NCBI GenBank assembly: GCA_023053545.1
Contig: JAKZAN010000005.1
Location: 4,898,001 to 4,962,000 of the forward strand
Reading direction: 5' to 3'
DNA length: 64,000 nucleotides
DNA from: Lepidurus packardi
Taxonomy: Eukaryota; Arthropoda; Branchiopoda; Notostraca; Triopsidae
Part shown: piece after piece, positions 10,901 through 22,342 of the stretch
Layout: every line of letters begins with the position of its first letter
Position numbering within the stretch: the first letter of the stretch is position 1
The notes under the pieces: generated by a model
Databases searched by the model: none
What the model was told of the DNA's origin: nothing
What the model saw: the letters and a program-made list of their open reading frames with translations, nothing else
Position numbers and translations under genes: made by a program

Positions 10901-13900
10901 AAGAAGGAGCATGAAACGCTCGAAGGCGAATTGCGTACCCTACGCGAGACCTTTAACCATCGTCAAGACACTTGGATTAAAGAAAAACTGGACATGCAAG
11001 TAAATCCAACTTGTTTTCTTAAAGTAAGAACGAACAACTATTTTTTGGAATGTGTTCAAGGAAAAGTTAAAAGAATTGGAGGAAAAGTTGAACCGCAGCT
11101 CAAGCGAGAACTGGCAAGGTGAACGCGCCAGATTGAAAACACAATTAGAAGAAAAAACCGCGTTACTAGACAAAGCTAAACACGAAGAAGAAACTCTGCA
11201 AGACCAGTTGACTAATCTTCGAAAAGAAAACGATGAAGTGAAGCGGAAACTTGAGGATTTCGACAAAGTCACCAAGGTCCAAAGGTCGATGACGGTCGAC
11301 ACTTCTGCGCATGACAAGGAAATTAGGGAGCTCAAAAATAAGTAAATGCTTTACCAATTAAACTGAATTTTGTTTTAACAAAGTTTGAAAAAAAGATTGG
11401 CACAAGAAGAAAAGGCGCATCGCTCTGAAATGTCCCACGTGAAGCTCCGCCATGACAACCGTTTAGCGTTGTTGAACGAAGAAGTCCATTCGTACCAAAC
11501 TCATTTAGAGAAGGCGCGTCGGGAACGCGACACTTTTAGAGAAATGCTCGAAGGGGCGCAAAAAATGATTGCAGAACTCAAACGTGACCCCTCCCATCAA
11601 CGCGTGCGCTCCGATTCCGATGCAGCACATAACAAAGAGGTATCCGCAAACATTCTTAATTAGCTGGAACTTTCCTTTGCTTAAAAAGTCGTCCCTATCT
11701 AAGAATGATTTTGTCCAAAAACACGTTCTAAAATCTAGTTCTTACTGACAGCTTAGTTACAAACAGGGAATAAGTAATTACGGAGTTATGGGGAACTCGA
11801 AGCCCCGTTAGTGACGTCACGAGATCGAGCTGGGTTGAAAAAGCTTAGAACTTTAAAAGAAAAAAAATTAGCGAAACGGCATTTCAGATTTTTTTTTCAT
11901 ACTCGAGATCAGCAAGTTTAACGGAGCTAAACCAAAGATCACTGTGCCAAAAGGCCTTCAGGTTCTAGGCAACATCAGCCTTTAAAAATTTTTCTCGGTT
12001 ATAGCTGAGAGAAATTATAAAAAAGAAAAATTCAGAGGGAATACTTTAAAGTGCCTTTCTAAATATTTGGTAGATGGAAGACAACATGGATAAGATCGAA
12101 GAATTCCATGCGAGAATCACGGGTTTGGAGGACGAGCTGAGCGAAGCACGGATGGAGATTTCCCGTCTCAAAACCGAAGCCATTAACGAAAAATCCAGCT
12201 GGGAGATCCGAGTGTCAGAAATGCAAACAAAAATCAACGAAATGGAGGAAGATAAGGTCATGACAACTGGGCGTAGTCGCATTCCGGGTACCAAAACGCG
12301 GTTGGAACTTGCTTGGCAGAAAGAGCGTGACGAACTTCAACGTTTACTCCAGGAAACCTCCACTTTGGCGCGCGACTTGCGACAAACATTATTCGAGGTT
12401 AAAAACTAAAGTCTTAAGCTATATACAGCTTAAGCTTAAAAAAATATAATTGTTCTCAATATAGGTGGAGAAAGAGCGGGATAGGGAGCGCTTGGACGCT
12501 AAAAGGAAGGTCGAGCAAGCCAAGAAAGGTTTGGAAGAAGACCAAGAAGAAATGCGTAAGAAAGTTCAAGAGTTACAGTGCGATTTACTGGAATTGAGAG
12601 ACGCCCATGCTAAATTGCGTACCACTTGTGAGAAACTACGCCGAGACAAAGATCGTTCCGAGAAAGAGCGCGAAGAAATGCGTCAACATATGCAAGATTT
12701 GCGCAGAACTGAAACAGACGAAGAGCGCAAAGTAGTGCGATTATTGGACGACGTCCAAAAGATGAAAGACCTTTGTCCTTTAGTCATGGGTACGTATTTG
12801 GCTGGTACTCGACAAGAAAGCAAACGTAAGAACATTACTTTTAAAGAAGAAAAAAAAATGAACAGAAGATCTTTTCGGTTTTTTAGCTGCACGTGAAACT
12901 CCAGGTGACAAGGTCCGCGAAGAGTTCTTGGAGTCCTTAAGGAATATTTCCCGTACTACGGAAGAGTTAAAGCGCGTTCACCGTTTGGAAGAAACGGACA
13001 TGAGTAAACGCTCCATGTCTTTCCGACGGTATAAACACAATGAGCCCATTGGCTAACTTGTCTTAATTAAGTTTTAATTAAAGGGCCATGTCGTCAACAC
13101 CCGATGATGCAGCCACTTCCCAAACAAATGGCAACAAACGCAATAGTTTGTATCGGCGCACCCAATCTTTAGAACAAAACCAATCTATCGAAGAAATCGA
13201 AGTAATATTTCCCCTTCAAAGCCTAGCAGGTGTATCTTTCATTTATTTATCTATTTCAAACTTGATTTAGAGTGATGAACGAGGAAGTATGGACAGCATT
13301 AGTTCTATGGGTGTAAGTACCCCCCAACCTTACTCGAAAATCGGCAGCAATGCCAGATGTTCAACTTTGCCTGCTCGTGCTCGTACTGTTGAACGGGATC
13401 AAAGCCTTGACCGGTAAACTTGATTGACTTAAGGTTAATTTCGAATAACTAGTTTTGCACCTGTGATTCTTGTAGATTGTCTACGACTTCCACCCGAAGT
13501 GAAATGGTGCCAGCTACTCCTGAAACTAAAAAGAAGAAAGGCCTAATTGGGAAAATTAAACAATTAACCAAATCTAAGAGTATTGAAGAAACAACCACAG
13601 CTGACTCAATAGTTACCGCCGGAATCAAGGTGAATAAGTGAAAAAGTGACTAACTTGCAACTAAGTAAATTTGTTTTTACGTATATATATATAGGCTCTT
13701 ATGCCTGGTATGGGTGACCAGGGTTCAGACCTGAGCTTAGAATCACGTGAATCACGTTTAGATGAGAAGAAAGATAAAAAGAAAATCAAAGATAAAATTT
13801 CGGGTTTCTTCAAGAAAGGCGCTTCGTCAAGAACTAACAGGTTTCAAACTAAATTGTTTCTGTCTTCCTCAACGTCAATAATTGATTACCATAAAAATTA

Positions 13901-14378
13901 TTAATTTTTTTTTCAATTTAAATTTTAGTATGGAACGTTCCGATTCTTTTGAGAGTTATGGCCCTGGGGACGACCCTCGCGAACGTCGAAGTGATTCTAC
14001 CCAAAGACCTCTAGCTAGAAATGGAAGCAACACCAATTTGGCAGCAGCAGTAACTCCAGCTCCAGCTGTAAAACTAACCTTAGTTTCGTATTTAGTCTCT
14101 GTAACTTGAACTGTTTTTAGGTGAGAACTCCTGCTATTGAATCCAGGACAAGTCAAAGTTCTAGGGCTTCCACAACCCCTACGAAACAAGTGTCAAATCC
14201 TAAAGAGCCAGAACCTACACCCGGTTATGCCCCTTCCATGTCCCCATTAGGCTATTCAGCTTTGCTTTCAAGTACCGGTTCTCTTCCTAGAAAAACTCGA
14301 CCGGTAACTGACCGGTCCAAGACGGCGGATTTGCGGCCTACTTTGCGTCACCAAGGCTCGCAAGAAACTAACGTATAA
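4997..14378 (+). CDS. MTCL/SOGA-family giant coiled-coil protein
   Basis: 28 exons, 2,123 aa: 4997..5073, 5142..5261, 5330..5392, 5456..5614, 5676..5725, 6224..7350, 7407..7517, 7575..7662, 7784..8198, 8402..9317, 9418..9543, 9642..9812, 9893..10030, 10183..10296, 10355..10523, 10701..10827, 10885..10999, 11061..11341, 11384..11639, 12074..12397, 12465..12789, 12887..13028, 13084..13201, 13271..13413, 13476..13629, 13695..13840, 13929..14067, 14121..14378. Residues 7-31 carry a Cys motif (CPLGFHP, RWPTRCKRCFRDYKEH) that resembles a small metal-binding module. Heptad coiled coil fills about 245-1750. Near 398-428, the segment KNCRIIQFKMRKAERR matches the most conserved part of vertebrate SOGA/MTCL microtubule-crosslinking proteins. 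The C-terminal 365 residues are basic and Ser-rich (KKKKGLIGKIKQL), likely for filament or membrane contact. A cytoskeletal scaffold role is inferred. The exon 3 donor (GTTCAT) is weak and the five 5' exons are less certain than the core. Confidence 0.85.
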
Positions 14379-15241
14379 ATCCTAAAATACGAAAGAAAAG
14401 AATCATTGCTGTGTTGCTTCTATACTTACGCTCTGTCTTCCTCTCCTTTAAAATTTCAAAATGGAAAAAAATCACCTTTGTCCCATTTTACGCTCGTTTT
14501 GTTTCTTCTTTTCTAATGTAATTGAACATCGAAGAATGTCCAGATGGAAAAAAATTAATATTTTAGGTTCATAGGCAAAAAATTACAATTCACTGATCCA
14601 TGCTAGAAATGAAGGGTCTCGCCTATTTTGTCGAACTTCCGACTGGGATCGGAAGTGTGCTGAAAAAGACTACTTTTTTATTTAAATTGCAGTGGTAAAC
14701 TGAATCATCTGGACACATATTTTTAAAATTATAAAGCACATTTAAGGCTCTTCCCAGAGGTGAAATATTGCAAGTGAGCATATGATCATATGAATACGTC
14801 ACAAGCAAAAACGGCAAAATAAAAAAAAAAAAAACTTGAAGGTGTTTGCTTCATTGTCAGTTCGATACTGCAGGGCTAAAACTAATTTGTTTACTTTTCC
14901 TCTTCCTCTAACAATTGCTGGTCAATACCATGACGATTCTTAACTTCAGACCGCAGTATCTTCGGACCCTCAATGCGCTTCCTACTTCGCCAGTAGTTAC
15001 GGCAGCACAATTTTAGGTGGATATTCCCGAAATTATAAATCACAACGACGAAATGTTGTACACTTTTCCCGGTTTTAAGCCCTGTCTAAAATCTAGACAA
15101 GGGAGAGGTCAAGCAGACGTCTTTACTCGAAAACAAAATAGTAAAACGCTTTTTTTATATTTACAGTATTATACATTTAAATTTGTAAGATCAATGCAAT
15201 TTTCAAACTTTATACATAAGTTACATAATATCGTCAATTTG
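14379..15241. other. Intergenic between convergent genes
   Basis: 3' UTRs and flank of the coiled-coil gene (+) and the serine protease (-). It contains an A-rich run at about 14819-14834. No gene recognised. Confidence 0.6.
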
Positions 15242-18200
15242 TCAATTGGCCATGGAATCATTGACATAACTTGCAATCCAATCCAGGTATTCCGTTAACC
15301 GGACGTACACACCTTTAAAATCGGCACAGATATCAACACCGGTCAGAATTCAAACTCAACGAATGAAAGAAAATTTGACTTACCGGGATAATGCACCTGA
15401 GCGCAGCTTACTCCCCAACTTGTAAGTCCAGCTTGGACCCAACGTCCATCACTCATTTTGCACTGTAACGGACCTCCACTATCGCCCTATTTACCCCATT
15501 CACAATTAGCAAATACAGTGCTTACGTCGTACATCACATCCTGACGTCGTCTGTATTACCAACAATTGCCTATTTTATTATAACGCAGTCCTCTAAATAA
15601 TATTGTGATAAAGACATTCTTCTTCTAAGCAAAGCTCACTTATAATGTAGGAGTATTTAAGCCCAACGAAGTGTTTCCAGGTGGACCCACAAAACAACAA
15701 AACTGAACTTTATAAATCCGAAGTCACCAACTTTCACTTCGGGACCATCTCACAAGTTTGAGTGCGCCAGTTTGAATGTGAAAAGTCGACCAAAATAACG
15801 GTATATAAAGTAGGCGCCGCTTGTTATGACCAGATTTGTCAAGTGAATGTTGATTCTATTAAGCGGCGATGCTAATAACCGAAAATCGGATATATGTAAA
15901 AATGTAGATTGTTTATGGCGCAAGTGAAAAAAATAAAAAATAAAATGATACTAAGAATGTAATTACAGTTTATTGTCTAGTACAAAATGAACAAAAGTGA
16001 CAAACTATGGAAAATCTAGAAAGTTAAGGTTACCTGGAGTGTAACTTATTTAAGATATTCACTTATTTTCATTTGTCTAGAATTCAGTTTGTAAAGTCTA
16101 TATAAAGATTTTTCAACACTATAAAGTGTTTGTAATCATTGGTAAATGCCGAGGGGTTCGAAACTCAGTTTCCAGGTGTACGAATGCTACAAAAAATTGT
16201 GTAACCCTGACAAATTGCAGAGTTACAAGGGCTACAAATAGGCTACAATGTTACAAACCACGGTTACAAAATACAAAGTTTCAAAGCTACACATATTATA
16301 AATAGCTATATTATAAAATTAGAATCTCGCTTACATAACAACAATATACGTTGTAGATTTCGATACCTGTTAAAAATAAAATCTGTGAAGCATAATTGCA
16401 AGTACACACTGGAAAAATGGGTCCCTAAAGTAGGTTAATTTTTTCTATCTAAAACCGGTAGTTGCCACTAAAAAAGCTGTACCTCTACCAAAAGAACTTT
16501 TGTTCCTTCTAAATAATTGTCATTCTTCACTTAAAACCGGTGGGTGTTTCCCGAAGTCGGAAAGCATCCCCCAGTTATTGGCAAGGCATTCTAAATTTTG
16601 GCAACCTATATTTCACGAAACACAGTAACCAATTCCTTAAATCAGTAGCAAATTCCCCATAATTTGACACCCATATTTTCCAAATTTCAGTATGCCCGAG
16701 GTTTGCCTTTTGCCTTAGTTGACTTTGTACGACTTCAATACGTTTCCCGCTTCCTACTCCAATGTTTCTGACTTCGAACGTTTGTTTCTGACTAACTGAC
16801 TCCCAGCGTGATATCGACAGGAACAAGGACCCGACTCTACGTCCCTACGTGGTAGTCTAGATACAACCGAACAGACAGACGCACAAGTGTGCAGACTTTT
16901 TATCTTGGTTTTGTTTGTGAATTGTTTTAATCTTTGCTGAAACTTTGTAATGATGGGAAAACAACGTGATTCCTTATATGTGCAAACTTAACGAGTGTTG
17001 AAGTCTCCTGAGTTTCACTAATTTAAAATGCATTGTCGTATGCATATGGCTAATTTTCGCATAGGAACATCTTAAAATAGGAATATCTTGTAATTGTAAG
17101 TACGTTTGAAATTAGTGCAAGTTTAACTTGCAATTTGTGGCGTATTGTCATTGAAACAGGCATGGTTTGGATGATGAACCGCGATTCACTCCGTCCGCGA
17201 TTGACCCAAGGAAATACTCTGCAATTTGCAGATTCCTGGGTTACTGTTTAGCATGTGGGGAGTAAAGTGAACGAAGGGAAGGCTACTGGGTTACAAAACT
17301 ACAAAATATGGTTACAAAATTAGAAAGTACGGTAATAAAGCTACAAATAACGGTTACAACGCTACAAAGTACGGTTACAAAGCTACAATCTATGTAATTG
17401 TTAAGTTATTCAGTCACAAGTGAAGTTACACGTGCTACAAAGAGATACAATTGTAACCGACTTTGCAGGGTGTACGAGGCCACAGTCAAGTTTCGAACCC
17501 CTCGGTAAATGCGTAAGTATAAACTTGTTAAACAAAAATATTACCAGAAATTATTCTTTTGAAATTGATTCTATTATCCGAAAGTGTGATTCTAGTAACC
17601 GACTAACATGCTATGAATTTTATTATTTTGAATCGGACATTTAAAATTTGATTCTATAATGCGGCTGATTCTATAAAACCAGTGATCGTAACAACAAGCC
17701 TACTTGTAATATGGCGCCTACTTGTAATATATAGCAGCTTTAGCCAATAAAACTCTGCTTAAATACCTTATTCATGAATTGGCTAGTATAACGTAAAATA
17801 GCCAAAAAAAAAGAAATCCCATTTTCTTTCTTAAAAGTCAGTGTGGGCAAAACTCCAGCTATTTCAACAAATAAATATTGTCTTAAAATGAGAAGTGCGT
17901 TCCTGAATATATTTAACGGAATATACATACCACGCAAGGGCCCATGCCTCCGTCAACCCAACCGGCGCAGATCATCTTCCGGGTGACATAGTTTATGCGT
18001 TTGTATGCCTTCTGACACACGCGGTTGGATACCACCGGAACTTGCACCTTCTGTAGCACTTCAACTGGGTCACCCATATCGTCTAACAGGATCCAAACAC
18101 AATACAAACTTAAGACTTTCAACAACTCAACCGGAAAAAGGACTAAAATCATTAGCGCAAAAAAGTAAGAAACACGAAAACTTACGTTCTTTAAGTTGTC

Positions 18201-19496
18201 CCCATCCTGTTACCGAACAGAGATGTCCCTGGAAAGTTTCATTTTTTCGGGGCAAGCAAACAGTGTTCACCAAGTCATGCTCGTCGGACAAATTCACGCT
18301 CAATGCTAACTTGACCAACGCAATGTCATTATTCCAAGACTTGGAGTCAAAGTACTACAAGAATAGGATTTACCGTCAAATATACATTTAAGCTTCAAAC
18401 CCAACTTCTCACTTTGTGAGTTATAATCTGTGAAACCCGGAAGTTATTTTTTTGGTCAACTTCGGAGGATAAATTTACGTTGCCCATGCGCACAATCCAA
18501 AACGGAGGTGGTAACGAAAACTTGAATACCGGGCTAAAAAGAGAAAAAGCAAACTCAAAATGAAAATTTGCTTCCATAGCAGGAAATAAATGAAATACTG
18601 ACTCAATGATGCAGTGAGCGGCCGTAAGTACCCACAGAGGATGAATTAACGTACCGCCACAATGCGGACCCAAACTGCGACCACTGGAGGGATCTCTTTG
18701 ATGAAGAGAAACATGCCATGGCCATTCACCAGCTACACTAGCAGAACCTCCCACGATTCGAATAAAACCGCGGTGGTTTTGCCAGGATTCTCCACAACCT
18801 AAAAAAGGCACTGTCTGTATACAGTAGTCTCATCAACACGTTCTCCAAAGCCTACCACAGCTATCCCCTGCTGTAGGATGGAAAGACTTGGCACAGGACA
18901 CAGCTGTGCTTTTTAGACGTTTCCACGTCTAAGCTGAGTTAGGTTAGGTTAAGTTAGGTTCGATTAAGTTAGGTTTGGTTAATTTTGAGGGAAGTGGGGG
19001 GGGGGATTCTAACTTAATCTAACCCAACCTAACTCAACTGAGACGTGGAAACGTCTAAAAAGCACAGCTGTGTCCTGTGCCAAGTCTTTCCATCCTACAA
19101 CAGGAGACGGCTGTGCTAGACTTTCGAGAACGTGTTGAGTCTCATATAATCACTATAAGAAGTGTACATTCCACAAAATAATACATAGTCGACAATGTTC
19201 TGGTGTTAAAAAAGACTCGATTTCTTAGCCTATCAAAGTGCGAAACCCGCTTAACCAGGAAAAATGACTGGCTTTGACTTTTTGGTTTAAAATACCTTTG
19301 AGAGGACTTTCTAAGGGAAATAAACATCATTACAGATGTTGGCCGTCAGGTTACAGTTAAGGCATACAAACAAAGTCTTACGTTTGGCGTAGGTCCAACA
19401 ACCTGTAACAAGCAACAATAAGCAAATAGCTACAAATTTGAACCGTAAATTCGAACCGAATTGTCCAAAGTCACACACATTATAGTACGGCCACAT
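15242..19496 (-). CDS. Secreted chymotrypsin-fold serine protease
   Basis: Seven exons in transcription order: 19496..19382, 18798..18603, 18533..18413, 18354..18186, 18082..17931, 15486..15384, 15312..15242; 308 aa. Exon 1 encodes a hydrophobic signal ([17 protein letters not shown]) and joins in phase to CGESW. Activation site RIVGG, catalytic His in AAHC, Asp in NNDIAL and Ser in GDSGGP are all present, as are GWG and CAGW. The S1-pocket position six residues before the active Ser is Gly, not Asp, so trypsin-like Lys/Arg specificity is unlikely; elastase- or chymotrypsin-like cleavage is inferred. The residue before GDSGG is Val rather than the usual Gln or Glu, at the junction of the 2.4-kb intron. 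There is no clip domain. Introns 1 and 5 carry transposable elements. Confidence 0.85.
16200..16330. repeat. Imperfect GTTACAAA/GCTACAAA tandem array, left
   Basis: Repeated units of about 8-16 bp of the form GGTTACAAA and GGCTACAAA. A second array of the same kind lies at 17285-17400; both are subterminal in the 16149-17505 element. Confidence 0.6.
17285..17400. repeat. Imperfect GTTACAAA/GCTACAAA tandem array, right
   Basis: Units such as GGTTACAAAGCTACAA recur in the same orientation as the array at 16200-16330. No coding content. Confidence 0.6.
18834..19137. mobile_element. hAT-like foldback MITE with 8-bp TSD
   Basis: A 304-bp near-palindrome with termini CAACACGTTCTC and GAGAACGTGTTG, bounded by the direct repeat AGTCTCAT (18826-18833 and 19138-19145). 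The arms are about 100 bp and nearly identical (AGACTTGGCACAGGACACAG is shared). The loop side holds degenerate TTAGG-like units on the left and their complement on the right. The 8-bp duplication suggests mobilisation by a hAT transposase. It lies in intron 1 of the serine protease, between the signal-peptide exon and the protease exons. Confidence 0.85.
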
Positions 19497-22342
19497 ATTC
19501 ACTGATCACCATCTCGCGTTTCGCCTATGAAACACCCCACGTAAATAGGAAGGCCCAGCCGTCTCTGCGTGCTCTTAACGATCCTGTCTTATATCGTAAG
19601 GTTTAAATCGTATAATCTAGGCCCTCGAGTCATCCAAACGGGACAAGGACGTTGTTAAAGAATCTAACGGTATCTTAAAAGCCTTTGCGAATAAATTAGA
19701 GCTCGTTAGATCAGTTTAAGAGAGTGGAGAAAGAGATTCGGATATAAGTATCTCTATTTACACATTTTTCCTCGATGATTCCGGAAGTCCTCGTCACGTG
19801 CCATCGGTGTAGAACGGGCAGTTAATGGAGTAATCGGAGAAAAGTAGGGAAAATCCTGCTTCCAACAACGTTTTCGGGGTATACAGTAAGTGGCCCAACC
19901 AACTTTCTTAATTTTTTTTGGCACCCAGTTAAAAATGACTTTCAAATTTTCCTGTTGCAGGGGCCCACAGCAGCCAAAATACTGACCTCAATGGCATCTG
20001 TGCATCTTCCATACTTGGCTTGCTTTCCGTGCAACAACATCTCGTATAAGTCCTCAAAAGTAGACCACTAAACATTAGACAATTGCGACTTCAGTGTTGT
20101 ACACGAGCAAAAACTGGCTCTCTTTTGAGTTCCAAGGAGAAGATGGAAAAAACCCTCCGGCAACCTTTTCTGCTCCAATGTGAAATATCTCTTGGCTAAG
20201 GCTTCCACCGCAGCTCCAATTCTACAACAATATCCCCTAATTCAGCAGGTCTTGTTTCCAATGAGGACAGAGAGAATCATGTATCCCTAAATTGCCTGTA
20301 CCTGTTAAGCAAAATATTATATTTTACTCTTCAAAGTGAGGTAGATTTGGACTCCGTTAGACAGGTAAGGAGATATGTAATCGAGGATAATAAAAACATG
20401 CCTAGAATCTGAGAATATTGCCTAACATTTTTCCAGCCTTTTCCGCTATAAGAAAGGGGCATTCGGGTCGCCTGACCTGAATACCTTTAGCGTTGTTGTT
20501 AGACAAGTGAATGGCATAATGCATGATTGTATGGTATTTCATCGTCATATCCTTTTCGTTGCCGGTGACCTACCTTAAGCTTTACGTAAAAAATCCTAAC
20601 TTCGTTCCGTTGCCTGATTCAGGCAAAATTTAAACGTCAAAAGCCCAACGCGTTTTGAATATGTAATCTGCCCAAGAGCGAAAGATGCAAGATCGAATAT
20701 TTCCGGATTGGGAAGGATTTATGGCGGAATTTATAGGTCAATGGGCCAAAGGGAAGGTCACAAGGCCAAAACTGGTATCGCCAGATAGAACCTTTTACCC
20801 GAAAGACTAGCTTTCCAGAGTTTTTCTTAATTCTTAGCAGTTAAAGCACTGGACCACAGTCCAGCTGTGCACTGGACTTTGTATTTTGAGCGTTTTTGAA
20901 CATTATGAAAGAAACGAATTTGTTTATTTAGAAAATCTGAGGTAATAAAACTGCTTAAATCTGAACTTGAAGAAAAAAATTTGGCCGAAAAAGGAAGAGA
21001 ACTGTAATATTAGTTCCGGTGTCTAACAAGACCTTCTAGGCATCTAGGGGAGTCAACTTTGTCGATATGGATGGAAAATTGTGGCAGTCAAAGAACGGGA
21101 TTACGTCCACTTTGGGTTACAAGGTTCCCAATGCTTAGTCCCGTGCTCTACAGGCTTTTGCCATACTTGTGGAATATACTAAGACCCAAAGGGCACGCTT
21201 CAGCAAGCTAATATACGGCATGTACCTATAGTTCGAGTCACTCTAGTGGAGAAACATGATTGTAATAAAGTGTAATAACATGATTACCTAAAGTTTCGCA
21301 CGCTCTACATTCCGCTTAAATTCCTCTGTTATTTTTCTGCATTTTTACAGGGGGGCGGGAGGTATTTGAGAGCGAACCGTGCCAGTGGAACAGTACCATT
21401 AGGAAGCTGTGCCTTAAAACATCTTTTCCTTTTTTCTTCATCGGAAGTCCCACTTTCTCCGCCCTGCCGTCAAAAATTTCGCCAACGTTTCCGACAACCC
21501 TCGGAGTAAAGATCCTTCTGACCTCAAATTCGCTCCACTTTGCATCAAATCGGCTTTTGGTTCTGTTCCTGAAAACTTCTTTTCGTATGTTATTTTGGGA
21601 GTGAATACGTAGAAGCTGCGCTTAAGAGCAGATTGCATGTAAGTGCTGGTTAACATCCAAATAGTGACAAGGAACAAGAACTTCCGCCTTTTGGGTTGGA
21701 CACTGCGAAATCTCCCGGTTGGAGACTTGAGTTGTACGCCTCTTCCGACGAGGAACTAACCCAGCATGAAAAGCGAAGACTAGTGACGAAAGAAACGGAT
21801 TGTAAAGGAGCTGCCGTCTCTTCTTGGTTTAACTTCAGTGTTAAGGTTGTCGTCCGATCTAACGGAGGTGGAAAACTCCTCCTCACGTGTCCTGGGAACC
21901 CAAAAGTCATTCTAAAACTATGGATCGGACACGGGCGTGCCTTAAACTCCAACTTAACTTCTTGGCTTATATTTTATAGAGTGCCTATTATTACAATTCA
22001 CATATATAATTCTGTCTTGAGGAGTGGAAAGTGTGCTTTTCCTGGATTACAAAGTGTTCGAAAAGAGTTGAAATCCCCAGTTTAACGGTCTGACAGCGAA
22101 TATAAGGCTGTGAAAGAGAATAAATCGGCAGTGATATCGTTGTAAAAATAAATAGTGGTCAAGTTTAAGTGTTATTCAGGCAACGAATACAGAAAAGTTG
22201 CAGAGCCAAAAAGGCCAAAGGCAAAGGGCGGATGGAAATCGGTCGTGACGGCATGCCTTGAGTAACGGTACTGTGCTTCTACGCTGTGCTGTCCACGGAT
22301 ATCGCGCGGATTTGTTCACATAAATTATTTTAGACCTTCCAA
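19497..22342. other. Intergenic 2.8 kb, no gene recognised
   Basis: Lies between the divergent serine protease (-) and filzig-like gene (+), so it should contain both promoters. Open frames exist at about 21650-21952 (-) and 21696-22085 (+), but they overlap each other and neither translation resembles a known family or shows the splice-linked continuity of the real genes. Confidence 0.5.

Larger units (their letters stand above)
16149..17505. mobile_element. TIR element with TAAATG target duplication
   Basis: Perfect 16-bp inverted termini, CCGAGGGGTTCGAAAC at 16149-16164 and its complement at 17490-17505, are flanked by the direct repeat TAAATG (16143-16148 and 17506-17511). The 1,357-bp body has no coding potential. 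Inside both ends lie runs of GTTACAAA/GCTACAAA-like units. It sits in the 2.4-kb intron of the serine protease. A non-autonomous DNA transposon is the likely nature; the superfamily is unknown. Confidence 0.7.

Noticed and set aside
18940..19035. True interstitial telomere array
   Set aside because: Units are degenerate and arranged as an inverted pair inside a MITE, so they are part of the element rather than a telomere fusion remnant.
21650..22085. Overlapping ORFs of 100 (-) and 129 (+) codons
   Set aside because: They overlap each other, show no recognisable motif and have no linked exons. Left as unassigned intergenic sequence.
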